62,558 nt of DNA, taken from NCBI GenBank assembly GCA_027315405.1, contig DAHUYB010000014.1:1-62558 (forward strand). Direction: 5' to 3'. This document shows, piece by piece, positions 46,231-56,024 of this stretch (within the stretch, counting starts at the first letter, position 1; each line of letters opens with the position of its first letter). The position numbers and the translations under genes are program-made. Source of the stretch: Gammaproteobacteria bacterium. Lineage in GTDB: Bacteria; Pseudomonadota; Gammaproteobacteria; Natronospirales; REEB76. The notes under the pieces are model-generated. The model was not told the origin of the DNA and searched no databases. It saw nothing but the letters and a program-made list of their open reading frames with translations.

Positions 46231-47529
46231 TTGGGAAACGTTCCGCTTTGGGTACTCGTCGCCGCGCTGATCATCCTGCTGATCTTGTCTTCATTCTTTT
46301 CAGGTTCCGAGACCGGCCTCATTTCCCTCAACCGCTACCGTCTGCGGCATCTGGCGCGCGCCGGCCATCGCGGCGCGCTACTGGCCGAGCGTCTGTTAAA
46401 ACGCCCGGACCGGGTCATCGGCATTGTGCTACTGGGCAACACCTTGGCGAACGCCTTTGCCACGGCCATCGCCACCCTGATCGCGTTACGCATCGGTGGT
46501 AACAGCGCTGTACTGGTGGCCACCATCCTGATTGCCCTGTTGTTGCTGATCTTCGGCGACCTGGCGCCGAAGACCCTGGCGGCCCTGCATCCGGAAAAGC
46601 TTGCCTTTCCCGCGGCTTTCGCTCTGACGCCGCTGTTGCGGCTTTTCTATCCCATCGTGTGGATAGTAAACCTGTTGGCGAATGGCATGCTGCGCTTGTT
46701 TGGTGTGCTGGTCAACAGTCCAACGATGCATTCCATGAGCCAGGAAGAATTACGCTCGGTGGTGATGGAAGCCGGCGGCCTTGTTCCCAAGCGTCATCAG
46801 CGCATGCTGTTAAACATTCTGGATCTGGAGAGCATCACCGTCGAGGACATCATGGTGCCGCGCAATGAAATCAGCGGCATTGACATCAGTGCCGATTGGG
46901 ATGAAATCATGGCGCAATTGCGCACCAGTCAGCATACCCGCTTGCCCGTATACCAGGACAGCATCGATGATGTGCTGGGGTTCGTGCACGCACGTGAATT
47001 TCTGCATCTGGTGATGCACCAGGAACCCACACGCGAGAAATTGCGCGCAATCCTGCGGGCCGTGTACTTCGTGCCGGAAGGCACGCCCCTGCAACGCCAG
47101 ATTTTGAATTTTCAGGCGGCTAAACGGCGCATAGGCCTGGTGGTGGATGAATACGGCGATATCCAAGGCTTGGTCACACTAGAGGATATCCTTGAAGAAA
47201 TCGTCGGTGAATTCACCTCGGATCCGGCTGCCCAACAAAAGGACCTTTATAAGGAAGCGGATGGCAGTTATCTGGTAAACGGCAGTGCCAACGTGCGTGC
47301 CCTGAACCGCACCATGAACTGGCACCTGCCAACCACCGGCCCCAAGACCCTCAACGGCCTGATTCTGGAGTACCTGGAAACCATCCCGCAGCCCGGCACC
47401 AGCCTCAAACTCGCAGGTTATCCCCTGGAGATCGTGCAGACCACGGGTAGTACGGTGAAAACCGTGCGCATTCAGCCGATGGCAGCTGGAGTTTCAGAAG
47501 ACAAGAAATTAAGGAGCAAATCAGAATAG
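46231..47529 (+). CDS. corB: CNNM/CorC-family transporter with CBS domains (CorB-like)
   Basis: This 432-residue protein has an N-terminal CNNM membrane domain (three or four helices, including LIILLILSSFFSGSETGLISL and LIALLLLIFGDLAPKTLAA), a CBS pair at about 200-330 (MVPRNEISGIDIS, LVVDEYGDIQGLVTLEDILEEIVGE) and a C-terminal CorC_HlyC domain (DGSYLVNGSANVRALNRTM). Relatives are linked to magnesium and cobalt efflux. Translation starts at TTG with GAGG about ten bases upstream, 16 nt after ypjD, so the two are likely co-transcribed. Confidence 0.92.
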   Translation: MGNVPLWVLVAALIILLILSSFFSGSETGLISLNRYRLRHLARAGHRGALLAERLLKRPDRVIGIVLLGNTLANAFATAIATLIALRIGGNSAVLVATILIALLLLIFGDLAPKTLAALHPEKLAFPAAFALTPLLRLFYPIVWIVNLLANGMLRLFGVLVNSPTMHSMSQEELRSVVMEAGGLVPKRHQRMLLNILDLESITVEDIMVPRNEISGIDISADWDEIMAQLRTSQHTRLPVYQDSIDDVLGFVHAREFLHLVMHQEPTREKLRAILRAVYFVPEGTPLQRQILNFQAAKRRIGLVVDEYGDIQGLVTLEDILEEIVGEFTSDPAAQQKDLYKEADGSYLVNGSANVRALNRTMNWHLPTTGPKTLNGLILEYLETIPQPGTSLKLAGYPLEIVQTTGSTVKTVRIQPMAAGVSEDKKLRSKSE

Positions 47530-47563
47530 ATCCCCGCCTTCGAGAGGATGGACGAGGTAAAGA

Positions 47564-48973
47564 TCAAATCGCATCCAATGCTTCCTGAAGTCGGTTCACC
47601 TGTGTTATCTGAATACCATCAACACCGCCTTTCCGCGACGTATTACCCTTGGGCACGATAGCGCGCTTGAAACCGTGTTTGGCGGCTTCGCGCAAACGTT
47701 CTTCGCCGTTGTATACCGGCCGGATTTCGCCGGCTAGTCCCACTTCACCGAATAACACCAGGTCATTCGGCAACGGCCGGTCGCGAAAACTGGATAAGGC
47801 CGCCAGCAAAATCGGCAGGTCGGCAGCGGTTTCGTTGACACGCAATCCGCCTACCACGTTCACGAACACATCACGATCGAACATGGCGACTCCGCCATGG
47901 CGGTGCAGCACCGCCAACAGCATGGATAGGCGGTTGGGATCAAGTCCCACGGCCACGCGGCGCGGATTGGCGAGATGGCTTTCATCCACCAGCGCCTGCA
48001 CCTCAATCAGCATGGGACGACTGCCTTCGCGGATAACGGTGACCGCGCTGCCGCTTACCGGGGTAGCGTGTCGCGAGAGAAAGATCGCCGACGGATTCTT
48101 GACTTCCTTCAAACCGGATTCGGTCATGGCAAACACACCCAGTTCGTTGGCGGCGCCAAAACGGTTCTTGACCGCGCGGATAACCCGGTAGCGGCTACCA
48201 GCGTCATTCTCGAAATACAGCACCGTATCCACCATGTGCTCCAGCACCCGTGGACCGGCAATGGCGCCTTCCTTGGTGACGTGACCTACCAGAAAGATCG
48301 CGGTGCCGCTGTGCTTAGCGAAACGCACCAGTAACCCCGTTGATTCCCGCAGTTGTGCCACTGCTCCGGGAGCGGATTGCAGGATTTCCGTGAACATGGT
48401 CTGGATGGAGTCCACCACCAGTACGGCGGGTTTGAATTTGTCCGCGATTTCCAGCATGCGTTCCACGCAGGTTTCGGCCGCCAATTGCAACGGCCGTTCC
48501 CCCACACCCAAGCGCCGGGCGCGTAAACCCACTTGCTCAAGGGATTCCTCGCCGCTGATGTAGAGTACCGGCCGGCTGGCAGACAAGCTGGCCGCTGCCT
48601 GCAACAGCAAAGTGGATTTGCCGATGCCGGGATCACCGCCGATGAGCGTCACGGAACCGGACACCAATCCTCCGCCCAGCACCCGGTCTAATTCACCCAA
48701 TCCGGTACCGAAGCGCGGCTCGGACCGGCCTTCCAACTCCGCAAGCGAATGCACGGAATTACCATCGGCAAGTTTGGCCGTTTGTCGGGGCGACGAACGG
48801 TCGGGCAGACGGGTTTCAACCAGAGTATTCCAGGCATCACAATCGGGACACTGGCCGGCCCATTTGAGGGAGCGCCCGCCACAGGCATCGCAAACATATA
48901 GGACGCGGGTCTTGTTCACGAAGAGAGCTGTCTGACGTTGTATAGGCAAGAAGATGGTAGCACGCGTCCCCAT
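47564..48973 (-). CDS. radA: DNA repair protein RadA (Sms)
   Basis: This 469-residue RecA-like ATPase promotes branch migration in recombination. The N-terminal zinc finger is VCDACGGRSLKWAGQCPDC, Walker A is GGDPGIGKSTLLLQ, the RadA signature KNRFGAANELGVF is present, and the C-terminal Lon-like domain includes VNVVGGLRVNETAADLP. An ATG at 48973 (GGAGAGG almost adjacent) and a GTG at 48919 are both possible starts; family members begin close to the GTG. It is convergent with corB and divergent from the kinase gene. Confidence 0.94.
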   Translation of the reverse strand: MGTRATIFLPIQRQTALFVNKTRVLYVCDACGGRSLKWAGQCPDCDAWNTLVETRLPDRSSPRQTAKLADGNSVHSLAELEGRSEPRFGTGLGELDRVLGGGLVSGSVTLIGGDPGIGKSTLLLQAAASLSASRPVLYISGEESLEQVGLRARRLGVGERPLQLAAETCVERMLEIADKFKPAVLVVDSIQTMFTEILQSAPGAVAQLRESTGLLVRFAKHSGTAIFLVGHVTKEGAIAGPRVLEHMVDTVLYFENDAGSRYRVIRAVKNRFGAANELGVFAMTESGLKEVKNPSAIFLSRHATPVSGSAVTVIREGSRPMLIEVQALVDESHLANPRRVAVGLDPNRLSMLLAVLHRHGGVAMFDRDVFVNVVGGLRVNETAADLPILLAALSSFRDRPLPNDLVLFGEVGLAGEIRPVYNGEERLREAAKHGFKRAIVPKGNTSRKGGVDGIQITQVNRLQEALDAI

Positions 48974-49051
48974 CCTCTCCAGACATCCGATTTGCTTCCA
49001 TTATGGAGAAAATTCAAGGTATTATGATAAATCGTTAACATAACTATATAA

Positions 49052-51712
49052 GTGAGTGATGGGGTGAAGCGACGCATCTGGACCAGCGACTGGTTCGCGG
49101 GATTTGCATACGGCACCGCGTTCCTGCTGGTTGCCTATGTGCTTTTTCCCGGTAGCTTCCAGCGTCTGGAAAACGCGGCTTATGACCTGGGTGTGAACCT
49201 CACCCACGCCGCACCCGGGAATCAGATTGCCATCATCGCTATTGACGAAGCCAGCATCAATACCCTGGGACGCTGGCCCTGGCCACGGGATTATCAGGCC
49301 GACCTCATTAATAGGTTGTCGAAAGCCGATGCCAAGGTGGTGGGCCTGACCCTGTTCTTGTCCGAACCCCAGGTGGATCAGGGTGACGTGTTCATCCGCG
49401 ACATGGTGAATTTCTATGATCATTGCTCCAGCCTCGGTATCTTGGCGCCATTCGCGGCCAGTGGCTCCCCCGCGGCCGTATCGAATGCGCCGGCTGCCCC
49501 CGCCACCTGCGATACCGCCAACACGCCTGCACCCAGTATCGGTACCCTGACATTGCCGCCCCAGGTACAACAAGATCTGCTCACGTTGCGCGGCAAGATG
49601 CAGCTGGCGGAACAGACCCTGAATGCCGATGCCAAATTGGCCGCCAGCTTAAAATCCGCCGGCAACGTGGTAATCCCCATGCTGTTCATCCTGGGTGAAC
49701 CGCTGGGCAACCCCAACAGCCAGATGCCGGGCTATCTGCTCAAGAATGCCCTCGGTCCAGTGGTCAATACGCCCACCGATGCCGAGCAACCATTCGCCAC
49801 CAAATCCATGAGCGCACCTGAAGCGGAGTTCGCACGACCGGCCGCCGCCATCGGCTTCCTGGATGATCTTCCGGATGCGGATGGCGCGTTGCGTTCCACG
49901 CCCCTGGTACTGCGTTATTACGGCATCTATTACCCGTCTATGGCGCTGGCGGTGAGCATGAAGTATCTGAACCTGCAACCAGGTGACGTGCAAGTGCAGC
50001 CGGGGCAAGGCGTGAAAGTCGGCAATCTTTTCATCGGCACGGATGCACGCTTTCGCATGCACAATTTTTATTACGCCGGCAGCAACGGCCAACCGCCGTT
50101 TCCGGTGTACTCCTACGCGGATGTCTATCTCGGTAAAATCCCAGCTTCCGCCTTCCAGGGAAAAATTGTGCTCATCGGTGCCACCGCGCTCGGCATCGGC
50201 AACAGTTTTCCCACGCCCACCTCCGCCAGCATGGCGCCGGTGATGGTGCTCGCCAATGTGATCTCCAGTATTCTGCAGCAGGATTTTTACACCGTGCCGC
50301 CATGGACGAACATAGTCACCGTGGTCGCGTTCCTGCTGCTCATTGCCTACCTGGCATTTGCACTGCCGCGTCTCAAGCCCGGTTGGGGTGCGCTAGTCAG
50401 TCTGCTTCTGCTGATTGCCTTGTGTCTGGTGGAATTCGGTTTCATGCGCAGCCGTTTCGTGTGGATTGAATTGATGCTGCCGGCCTTGCTGCTGGTGACT
50501 GGCCATCTGTTCATGACCGTCAAACTTTTCCGCGTCACCGACAAACTGCGCCTGCGTACCGAGGCGGACGGTGCTGAGAGCAACAAGATGCTGGGTCTCG
50601 CCTTCCAGGGACAGGGACAGCTGGACATGGCCTTCGAGAAATTCCGCAAATGCCCCATGGACGACAGCATTGCCGACTTGCTCTACAACCTGGGGCTTGA
50701 TTACGAGCGCAAGCGCCAGTTCAACAAGGCTGGCTCGGTATACAAATATGTGAACGACTACGATCCGGGCTTCCGCGACGTGGGTCTGCGTCTCAAACGT
50801 TCGCAGCAACTCGAAGGTCGCGTGGTAATGGGTGGTAGCACCACCACGAGCGGTACCCTTATTCTGAGCGATAACCTGCAAAACCCCATGTTGGGGCGTT
50901 ATCGGGTGGAAAAGGAACTGGGCAAGGGCGCCATGGGCGTGGTCTATCAGGGACGCGATCCCAAGATTAACCGCGTGGTGGCCATCAAGACATTGGCGCT
51001 ATCACGGGAATTCGAGGGCGATGAATTGGAAGAAGTCAAGCAGCGCTTCTTTCGTGAAGCGGAAACCGCCGGCCGCCTGAATCATCCCAACATCGTCACC
51101 ATCTATGATGCCGGCGAGGAACATGATCTCGCCTACATCTCCATGGAATTCCTCAACGGCCAGAACCTGACACAGTACACCAAGCCCGGTAGCTTGCTGC
51201 CAGCGGCGGTGGTGATGGAAATTGTCGCCAAAGCGGCCGAGGCCCTCGATTACGCCGATGCCCAGAATGTGGTGCACCGCGATGTGAAGCCGGCCAATAT
51301 TATGTACCAGCAGGATACCGGCGCCATCAAGATCACGGATTTCGGCATCGCACGCATCACCGACTCCAGCAAGACCAGAACCGGCACGGTTCTGGGCACG
51401 CCATCCTATATGTCGCCCGAGCAACTCGCCGGTCGCAAAGTGGATGGGCGCTCCGATCTGTTCTCTCTGGGCGTGACCCTCTATCAAATGCTCACCGGAC
51501 AATTGCCGTTCCGGGCGGAATCCATGGCCACGCTCATGTTCAAAATCGCCAACGAGGCGCACGCGCCGGTTACTAGCGTGCGCCCGGATCTGCCGGCTTG
51601 CATAAACACGATCATGGACAAGGCCTTGCAGAAAAATCCCGAGCTGCGCTATCAGCACGGCGCCGACCTCGCTCGCGATCTGCGCGCTTGCGCCGCAAAC
51701 ATCACGCACTAG
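49052..51712 (+). CDS. CHASE2-domain transmembrane serine/threonine protein kinase
   Basis: This 886-residue protein starts with one membrane segment (GFAYGTAFLLVAYVLF), then an extracytoplasmic CHASE2 sensor (QIAIIAIDEASINTLGRWPWP to KIVLIGATALGIG), three membrane segments at about 410-485, a helical TPR-like linker at about 500-590, and a C-terminal Hanks-type kinase from residue 613. Kinase motifs are intact: GKGAMGVVYQG, K646 in VVAIKTLAL, HRDVKPANIMY with D744, DFGIARI and GTPSYMSPEQ. It should sense an envelope signal and phosphorylate Ser/Thr inside. Starts are GTG (49052, or 49064 in frame); a candidate promoter (TTATGA, 17 nt, TATATA) overlaps this region. PP2C and FHA genes follow directly. 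Confidence 0.9.
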   Translation: MSDGVKRRIWTSDWFAGFAYGTAFLLVAYVLFPGSFQRLENAAYDLGVNLTHAAPGNQIAIIAIDEASINTLGRWPWPRDYQADLINRLSKADAKVVGLTLFLSEPQVDQGDVFIRDMVNFYDHCSSLGILAPFAASGSPAAVSNAPAAPATCDTANTPAPSIGTLTLPPQVQQDLLTLRGKMQLAEQTLNADAKLAASLKSAGNVVIPMLFILGEPLGNPNSQMPGYLLKNALGPVVNTPTDAEQPFATKSMSAPEAEFARPAAAIGFLDDLPDADGALRSTPLVLRYYGIYYPSMALAVSMKYLNLQPGDVQVQPGQGVKVGNLFIGTDARFRMHNFYYAGSNGQPPFPVYSYADVYLGKIPASAFQGKIVLIGATALGIGNSFPTPTSASMAPVMVLANVISSILQQDFYTVPPWTNIVTVVAFLLLIAYLAFALPRLKPGWGALVSLLLLIALCLVEFGFMRSRFVWIELMLPALLLVTGHLFMTVKLFRVTDKLRLRTEADGAESNKMLGLAFQGQGQLDMAFEKFRKCPMDDSIADLLYNLGLDYERKRQFNKAGSVYKYVNDYDPGFRDVGLRLKRSQQLEGRVVMGGSTTTSGTLILSDNLQNPMLGRYRVEKELGKGAMGVVYQGRDPKINRVVAIKTLALSREFEGDELEEVKQRFFREAETAGRLNHPNIVTIYDAGEEHDLAYISMEFLNGQNLTQYTKPGSLLPAAVVMEIVAKAAEALDYADAQNVVHRDVKPANIMYQQDTGAIKITDFGIARITDSSKTRTGTVLGTPSYMSPEQLAGRKVDGRSDLFSLGVTLYQMLTGQLPFRAESMATLMFKIANEAHAPVTSVRPDLPACINTIMDKALQKNPELRYQHGADLARDLRACAANITH

Positions 51713-51728
51713 AGGAACCAGACAAGCC

Positions 51729-52556
51729 ATGGGTTATCGGGGCAAACTTGATTTCGTGGGCCACACGGACAAAGGCATGCTGCGGCCCAACAACGAGGAC
51801 GCCATCCTTACCGACCTGGAGACCGGTTTGGTGGTGGTGGCCGACGGCATGGGCGGCTATAAAGCCGGCGAGATTGCCAGCGGCATCGCGGTGGAAATCA
51901 TCCAGGAATTCATCAGCAACGGCCTCGATGAGATACGCAAACACCACGGCATCAGCGAGAGCGGTTATTCCCATGAAAGCATGCTGCTGCGCAACGCCAT
52001 CATACGGGCCAACGAAGTGATCCACGATACCGCCAAAAGCCAGCCGCAATGCGAAGGTATGGGTACCACGGTGGCGGCCGCGCTGTTCTATAACAACCGC
52101 GTATCCATTGCCCACGCGGGAGATTCGCGGGTTTACCGTCTGCGCCGCGGGTATTTTGAGCAGATCACCAGCGACCACTCGCTGTTGCAGGAACTGGTGG
52201 CACGGGGCTTCTACACGCTGGAGGAAGCCAGACGCTCGCTCAACAAGAACCTGGTTACCCGTGCCCTCGGTATTGACCCCCTGATACAGGTGGACCTGCA
52301 GGAAGACGTGGCGCTGCCGGGGGATATTTACCTATTCTGTACCGACGGCCTGCATGATATGGTTCCGGAGCCGGATATTCACTTAACCGTGGATACATTT
52401 AGTGATAATCTTGAAACTGCGGCGCAGCAGCTCATAAAGCTGGCGAATGACAATGGCGGTCGTGATAACGTTTCGGTGGTGCTGGTCAAACCCATTACTT
52501 CGTTTGAGAACGAGAAAAAAGGTTTCTTCGATCGCTTTACCGATTGGTTTTCATGA
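51729..52556 (+). CDS. PP2C-family serine/threonine protein phosphatase
   Basis: This 275-residue metal-dependent phosphatase carries the family motifs: HTDKGMLRPNNEDAIL, VVADGMGGYKAGEIAS, GTTVAAALF, IAHAGDSRVYRL, ITSDHSLLQELVARG, FCTDGLHDMV and GGRDNVSVVLV with the metal-binding Asp residues. It should remove phosphates placed by the kinase encoded 16 nt upstream. It ends FFDRFTDWFS. The short spacing implies one operon with the kinase and the FHA gene. Confidence 0.93.
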   Translation: MGYRGKLDFVGHTDKGMLRPNNEDAILTDLETGLVVVADGMGGYKAGEIASGIAVEIIQEFISNGLDEIRKHHGISESGYSHESMLLRNAIIRANEVIHDTAKSQPQCEGMGTTVAAALFYNNRVSIAHAGDSRVYRLRRGYFEQITSDHSLLQELVARGFYTLEEARRSLNKNLVTRALGIDPLIQVDLQEDVALPGDIYLFCTDGLHDMVPEPDIHLTVDTFSDNLETAAQQLIKLANDNGGRDNVSVVLVKPITSFENEKKGFFDRFTDWFS

Positions 52557-52612
52557 GGTATCGGCACGGTCCGATCGCATTTCACAGGAACTGATACTAA
52601 CGAGGCAGACCC

Positions 52613-53335
52613 ATGGGCAAGCTCATACTCACGCTGGACGGGCAAGAACTCGCTCAATATGAGCTCGAGAAGGAGCGCTACACCCTCGGCCGATTGTCTG
52701 ACAATGATATTCACATAGACAACATGGCCGTCAGCGGCCATCACGCCTTGATTCTCAATATCCTCAAGGATTCGTTCCTGGAGGATCTCAACAGCACCAA
52801 CGGCACCTACGTTAACGGCAAGCTCATCAAGAAACACGCGCTCCAGGATAGCGATGTAATCACCATTGGCCGCCACCAGCTCAAGTACCTGAGTGGCCGC
52901 GGCAAGGAAGGTGAAGATGAATTCGAGCGTACCATGGTCATCAAACCGGGAACCTCCAGCCTGCCGGGAGCGCCAAGCCTCGACAGCGTCAACCGCGCTA
53001 TCGCTCAATCAGGAGCCGGCACCACTCCCGTGGGTGAAGCCACCAAGACTGCCCTGCCCAAGGGGAAATTGCAGGTGCTCTCCGGCGGTTTCGCCGGCAA
53101 GGAACTGGAACTGACCAAAGCACTCACCACGCTGGGCCGGCCCGGTGTGCAGGTGGCCGCCATCACGCGCCGTGCGGATGGTTTCTATGTGGTGCATGTG
53201 GAAAGCGGACAGGGCCAAGGATTCCCCACGGTGAATGGCAGGGAAATCGGCGCTGAAGCACGCAAGCTGGGTGACAACGACGTGATCGAACTGGCGGGCG
53301 TAAAGATGGGCTTTTATTCGCTTTTGAACACCTGA
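52613..53335 (+). CDS. FHA-domain protein with a second, degenerate FHA-like domain
   Basis: This 240-residue protein has an N-terminal FHA domain (YTLGRLSDNDIHIDNMAVSG then HHALI, LNSTNGTYVNGKLI, VITIGRHQLKYL), which binds phosphothreonine peptides. After a linker with Ser/Pro/Gly, residues 145-238 look like another FHA fold (TTLGRPGVQVAAITRRADGF, TVNGREI, DVIELAGVKMGFY) but without the Ser-x-x-His of the binding site. It is the third gene of the kinase/phosphatase cassette and is the natural reader of the kinase's output. It converges on alr. Confidence 0.9.
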   Translation: MGKLILTLDGQELAQYELEKERYTLGRLSDNDIHIDNMAVSGHHALILNILKDSFLEDLNSTNGTYVNGKLIKKHALQDSDVITIGRHQLKYLSGRGKEGEDEFERTMVIKPGTSSLPGAPSLDSVNRAIAQSGAGTTPVGEATKTALPKGKLQVLSGGFAGKELELTKALTTLGRPGVQVAAITRRADGFYVVHVESGQGQGFPTVNGREIGAEARKLGDNDVIELAGVKMGFYSLLNT

Positions 53336-53355
53336 TAATCCAATGGATTTGACTC

Positions 53356-54477
53356 TTAACCGTGCGCGCCTGCGGCCGACCGGGCAGGTGTTATGTTTTC
53401 TTCCACCACGCTGACTTTCACCCGCTGAGTGACGCCGCAAAGCAACTCGTAGGGGATGGTACCGGCGGCGCGCGCGATCTCCTCTACCGGCAACTCTGGT
53501 CCCCACAGCACCACGGAATCGCCCACTTGGGTATGCGGCAACCCGCGCAAATCCACCGCGATCATATCCATGGACACTCGCCCCACCAGCGACGCGCGTA
53601 GCCCATTCACCAGTACCGGCGTGCCGTTGGGCGCATGCCGCGGATAACCGTCACCATAACCGATGGCAGCGATGCCGATGCCCATGTCTTCCGGCGCCAC
53701 CCAAGCACCGCCGTAACCCACCGCCTCGCCTTTGCTCACCTGCTGCACGCTAATCAGCGTGGTGGACATGGTCATGGCGGGCACCAGTCCCTCCTGCGCG
53801 CCGCTGCGCCCAGTGAATGGCGAAACGCCGTATAAAAGAATTCCCGGCCGCACCCAGTCCGCATGACTGTCCGGCCAGGCGAGAATACCCGCGGAGTTGG
53901 CGATGCTGCGTTCCGTGTGGATACCGGCGCTGGCGGCGGCGAAAATTTCCAGTTGCAATCGCGTACGCGGGTTGGCGGTTTCATCGGCACAAGCCAGATG
54001 CGTCATCAGCCGCACCGGGCTGCGCACGGCGCGCGCCTTGCCAAGCCGTTCCCACAGGACCGGTGTCTGCGATGGCGGGAATCCCAGGCGATGCATGCCG
54101 CTGTTCACTTTGAGCCAGACGCTCAAGGTGTGCTGCAGACGCGAACCTTCCAGCAGCGCGAGTTGGCCGGCATCGTGCACCACCACTTCACAGCCGTTGT
54201 GGGCCGCCTCCTCCAGTTCCGCCGCGCTGAACACGCCCTCCAGCAACACGATGGGATGCGCCAGACCCGCATGCCGGATTTCCAGAGCCTCCTCCAGACA
54301 GGCGACCGCAAAGGCATCTGCCGCAGACAGCGCACGGGCAACCGGCGCGATGCCATGGCCATAGGCATTGGCTTTCACCACCGCCATGATGCGCGCTTGC
54401 GGTGCCAGCTCACGCACGCGCTGCAAATTGTGGCGCAGCGCGGAAAGATTGATGACGGCGCCGGTGGCGCGGCTCAC
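53356..54477 (-). CDS. alr: alanine racemase
   Basis: This 373-residue PLP enzyme makes D-alanine for peptidoglycan. The PLP Lys lies in AVVKANAYGHGI near residue 35, and the catalytic Tyr is in the C-terminal domain near GYGDGYPRHAPNG or VSMDMIAVD. The GTG start overlaps the dnaB stop by four bases (GTGA), a sign of coupling. Convergent with the FHA gene. Confidence 0.95.
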   Translation of the reverse strand: MSRATGAVINLSALRHNLQRVRELAPQARIMAVVKANAYGHGIAPVARALSAADAFAVACLEEALEIRHAGLAHPIVLLEGVFSAAELEEAAHNGCEVVVHDAGQLALLEGSRLQHTLSVWLKVNSGMHRLGFPPSQTPVLWERLGKARAVRSPVRLMTHLACADETANPRTRLQLEIFAAASAGIHTERSIANSAGILAWPDSHADWVRPGILLYGVSPFTGRSGAQEGLVPAMTMSTTLISVQQVSKGEAVGYGGAWVAPEDMGIGIAAIGYGDGYPRHAPNGTPVLVNGLRASLVGRVSMDMIAVDLRGLPHTQVGDSVVLWGPELPVEEIARAAGTIPYELLCGVTQRVKVSVVEENITPARSAAGAHG

Positions 54478-55874
54478 GTGTACCCCCCCGGATCCTCGGG
54501 GATGTAATTCTCAAAGCGTGTGTAGGCGCCCAGGAAAGTAGCCTGCACCGTGCCGATGGGGCCGTTACGCTGCTTACCGATGATGATTTCCGCCATACCC
54601 TTGTCGGGGCTGTCCTTGTCGTAAACCTCGTCGCGATAGATAAAGGCGATCAGGTCCGCATCCTGTTCGATGGAACCGGATTCGCGCAGGTCCGACATGA
54701 TGGGCCGCTTGTCGGGACGCTGCTCTAGGCTGCGGTTGAGCTGCGACAAGGCAATCACCGGTATTTTCAGTTCCTTGGCCAGGGCTTTCAAACTGCGACA
54801 GATCTCGGAAATCTCGGTGGCACGGTTCTCGCGGGTGCCGGGAACCGACATGAGTTGCAGGTAATCCACCACCATCAGACCCAGGTTGTGTTCCCGCTTC
54901 AGGCGCCGCGCGCGGGCGCGCAATTCCGTGGGTGTAAGCGCTCCGGTGTCGTCGATGAACATGGGTGCTTTCGACATGATGGCGATGGCCGAACTGACCC
55001 GTTGCCAGTCCGTCTGATCCAACTGGCCGGTGCGCACCTTCTGCTGATCAATCCGCCCCAGAGAGGAAATCAGACGCATGGCCAACTGTTCGCCGGACAT
55101 TTCCATGCTGAAAATAGCCGTGGGTACCGGATTCTCGGGACGACAAGAACAGAATTCGGCGATGTTGACGGCAAATGCGGTCTTGCCCATGGACGGACGC
55201 CCGGCGATGATAACCAGGTCACCCGCTTGCAAACCCGCGGTCATGCGGTCGAACTTGTCCAGCCCGGTGGCCAGGCCGGTCACCGGATTATTGGCGTGCA
55301 TCAGCGCATCGAGACGATCCACGGCAGCGGACAACAACTCGTTGATTTTCACGAAGCTGCGTTGCAGGCGCCCGCCGCGTTCGGCGATGTCGAACACCTG
55401 GCGCTCGGCATAATCAATCAATTCCTCGGTGCCGCGTCCTTCCGGCCGGTAAGCGGCTTCCGCCAGCTCGCCGCCCACGCGGATCAATTGCCGCAACACC
55501 GAACGCTCACGCACGATATCGGCATAGGCGCGCACGTTGGCGGCGGTGGGCGTGTCACGGGCGAGGGTGGCGAGATAGGCAAGGCCGCCCGCCTGCTCCA
55601 ATTGGCTGCGGCTCTGCAGCCATTCGGACAGGGTCACGGCGTCAAACGGTGAGTTGCTATCGGTGAGCTCGCTGATGGCACGAAAGAGCAGCCGGTGATC
55701 CTGGCGGTAGAAATCCTCTTCCCGCAGACGGTCCGCCACCTGCTCCCAGGTGGCATTGTCCAGCATCAGTCCGCCGAGCACCGCCTGCTCGGCCTCCACC
55801 GAATGCGGCGGCACGCGCATGGCTTCCAGCGCCGCAGTGGCGTGAGTATCGAGACTTTTAACGGCTCCCGGCAT
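54474..55874 (-). CDS. dnaB: replicative DNA helicase DnaB
   Basis: This 466-residue hexameric helicase unwinds DNA ahead of the replication fork. The N-terminal domain begins PPHSVEAEQAVLGGLMLDN, the linker helix follows, and the RecA-like domain has Walker A AGRPSMGKTAFAVNIAE near residue 230, VVDYLQLM and LSQLNRSLEQRPDKRP. No intein interrupts it. It lies between rplI and alr, as in many gammaproteobacteria. Confidence 0.97.
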   Translation of the reverse strand: MPGAVKSLDTHATAALEAMRVPPHSVEAEQAVLGGLMLDNATWEQVADRLREEDFYRQDHRLLFRAISELTDSNSPFDAVTLSEWLQSRSQLEQAGGLAYLATLARDTPTAANVRAYADIVRERSVLRQLIRVGGELAEAAYRPEGRGTEELIDYAERQVFDIAERGGRLQRSFVKINELLSAAVDRLDALMHANNPVTGLATGLDKFDRMTAGLQAGDLVIIAGRPSMGKTAFAVNIAEFCSCRPENPVPTAIFSMEMSGEQLAMRLISSLGRIDQQKVRTGQLDQTDWQRVSSAIAIMSKAPMFIDDTGALTPTELRARARRLKREHNLGLMVVDYLQLMSVPGTRENRATEISEICRSLKALAKELKIPVIALSQLNRSLEQRPDKRPIMSDLRESGSIEQDADLIAFIYRDEVYDKDSPDKGMAEIIIGKQRNGPIGTVQATFLGAYTRFENYIPEDPGGYT

Positions 55875-55966
55875 ACTGACTGGATAACGAAAATATCGTG
55901 TTAACTAGACTCTATGTGAGTGAACTCACTGCTTGCAACTCATGACAACGCAAACCGCATGGTTGC

Positions 55967-56000
55967 TGAAAACACGCGCGGGGGCCTCAGCCCCCGCGCG
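55967..56000 (-). terminator. Rho-independent terminator after rplI
   Basis: On the minus strand an 11-bp GC-rich perfect stem (55975-55985 with 55990-56000, loop of 4) is followed by GTGTTTTC. It lies 24 nt after the rplI stop and would end the rpsF-rpsR-rplI transcript before dnaB. Confidence 0.75.
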
Positions 56001-56024
56001 CAAACTGGCTAAATATTAGTCAGC

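Noticed and set aside
54474-55874. Intein in dnaB
   Set aside because: The gene has normal length and uninterrupted motifs.
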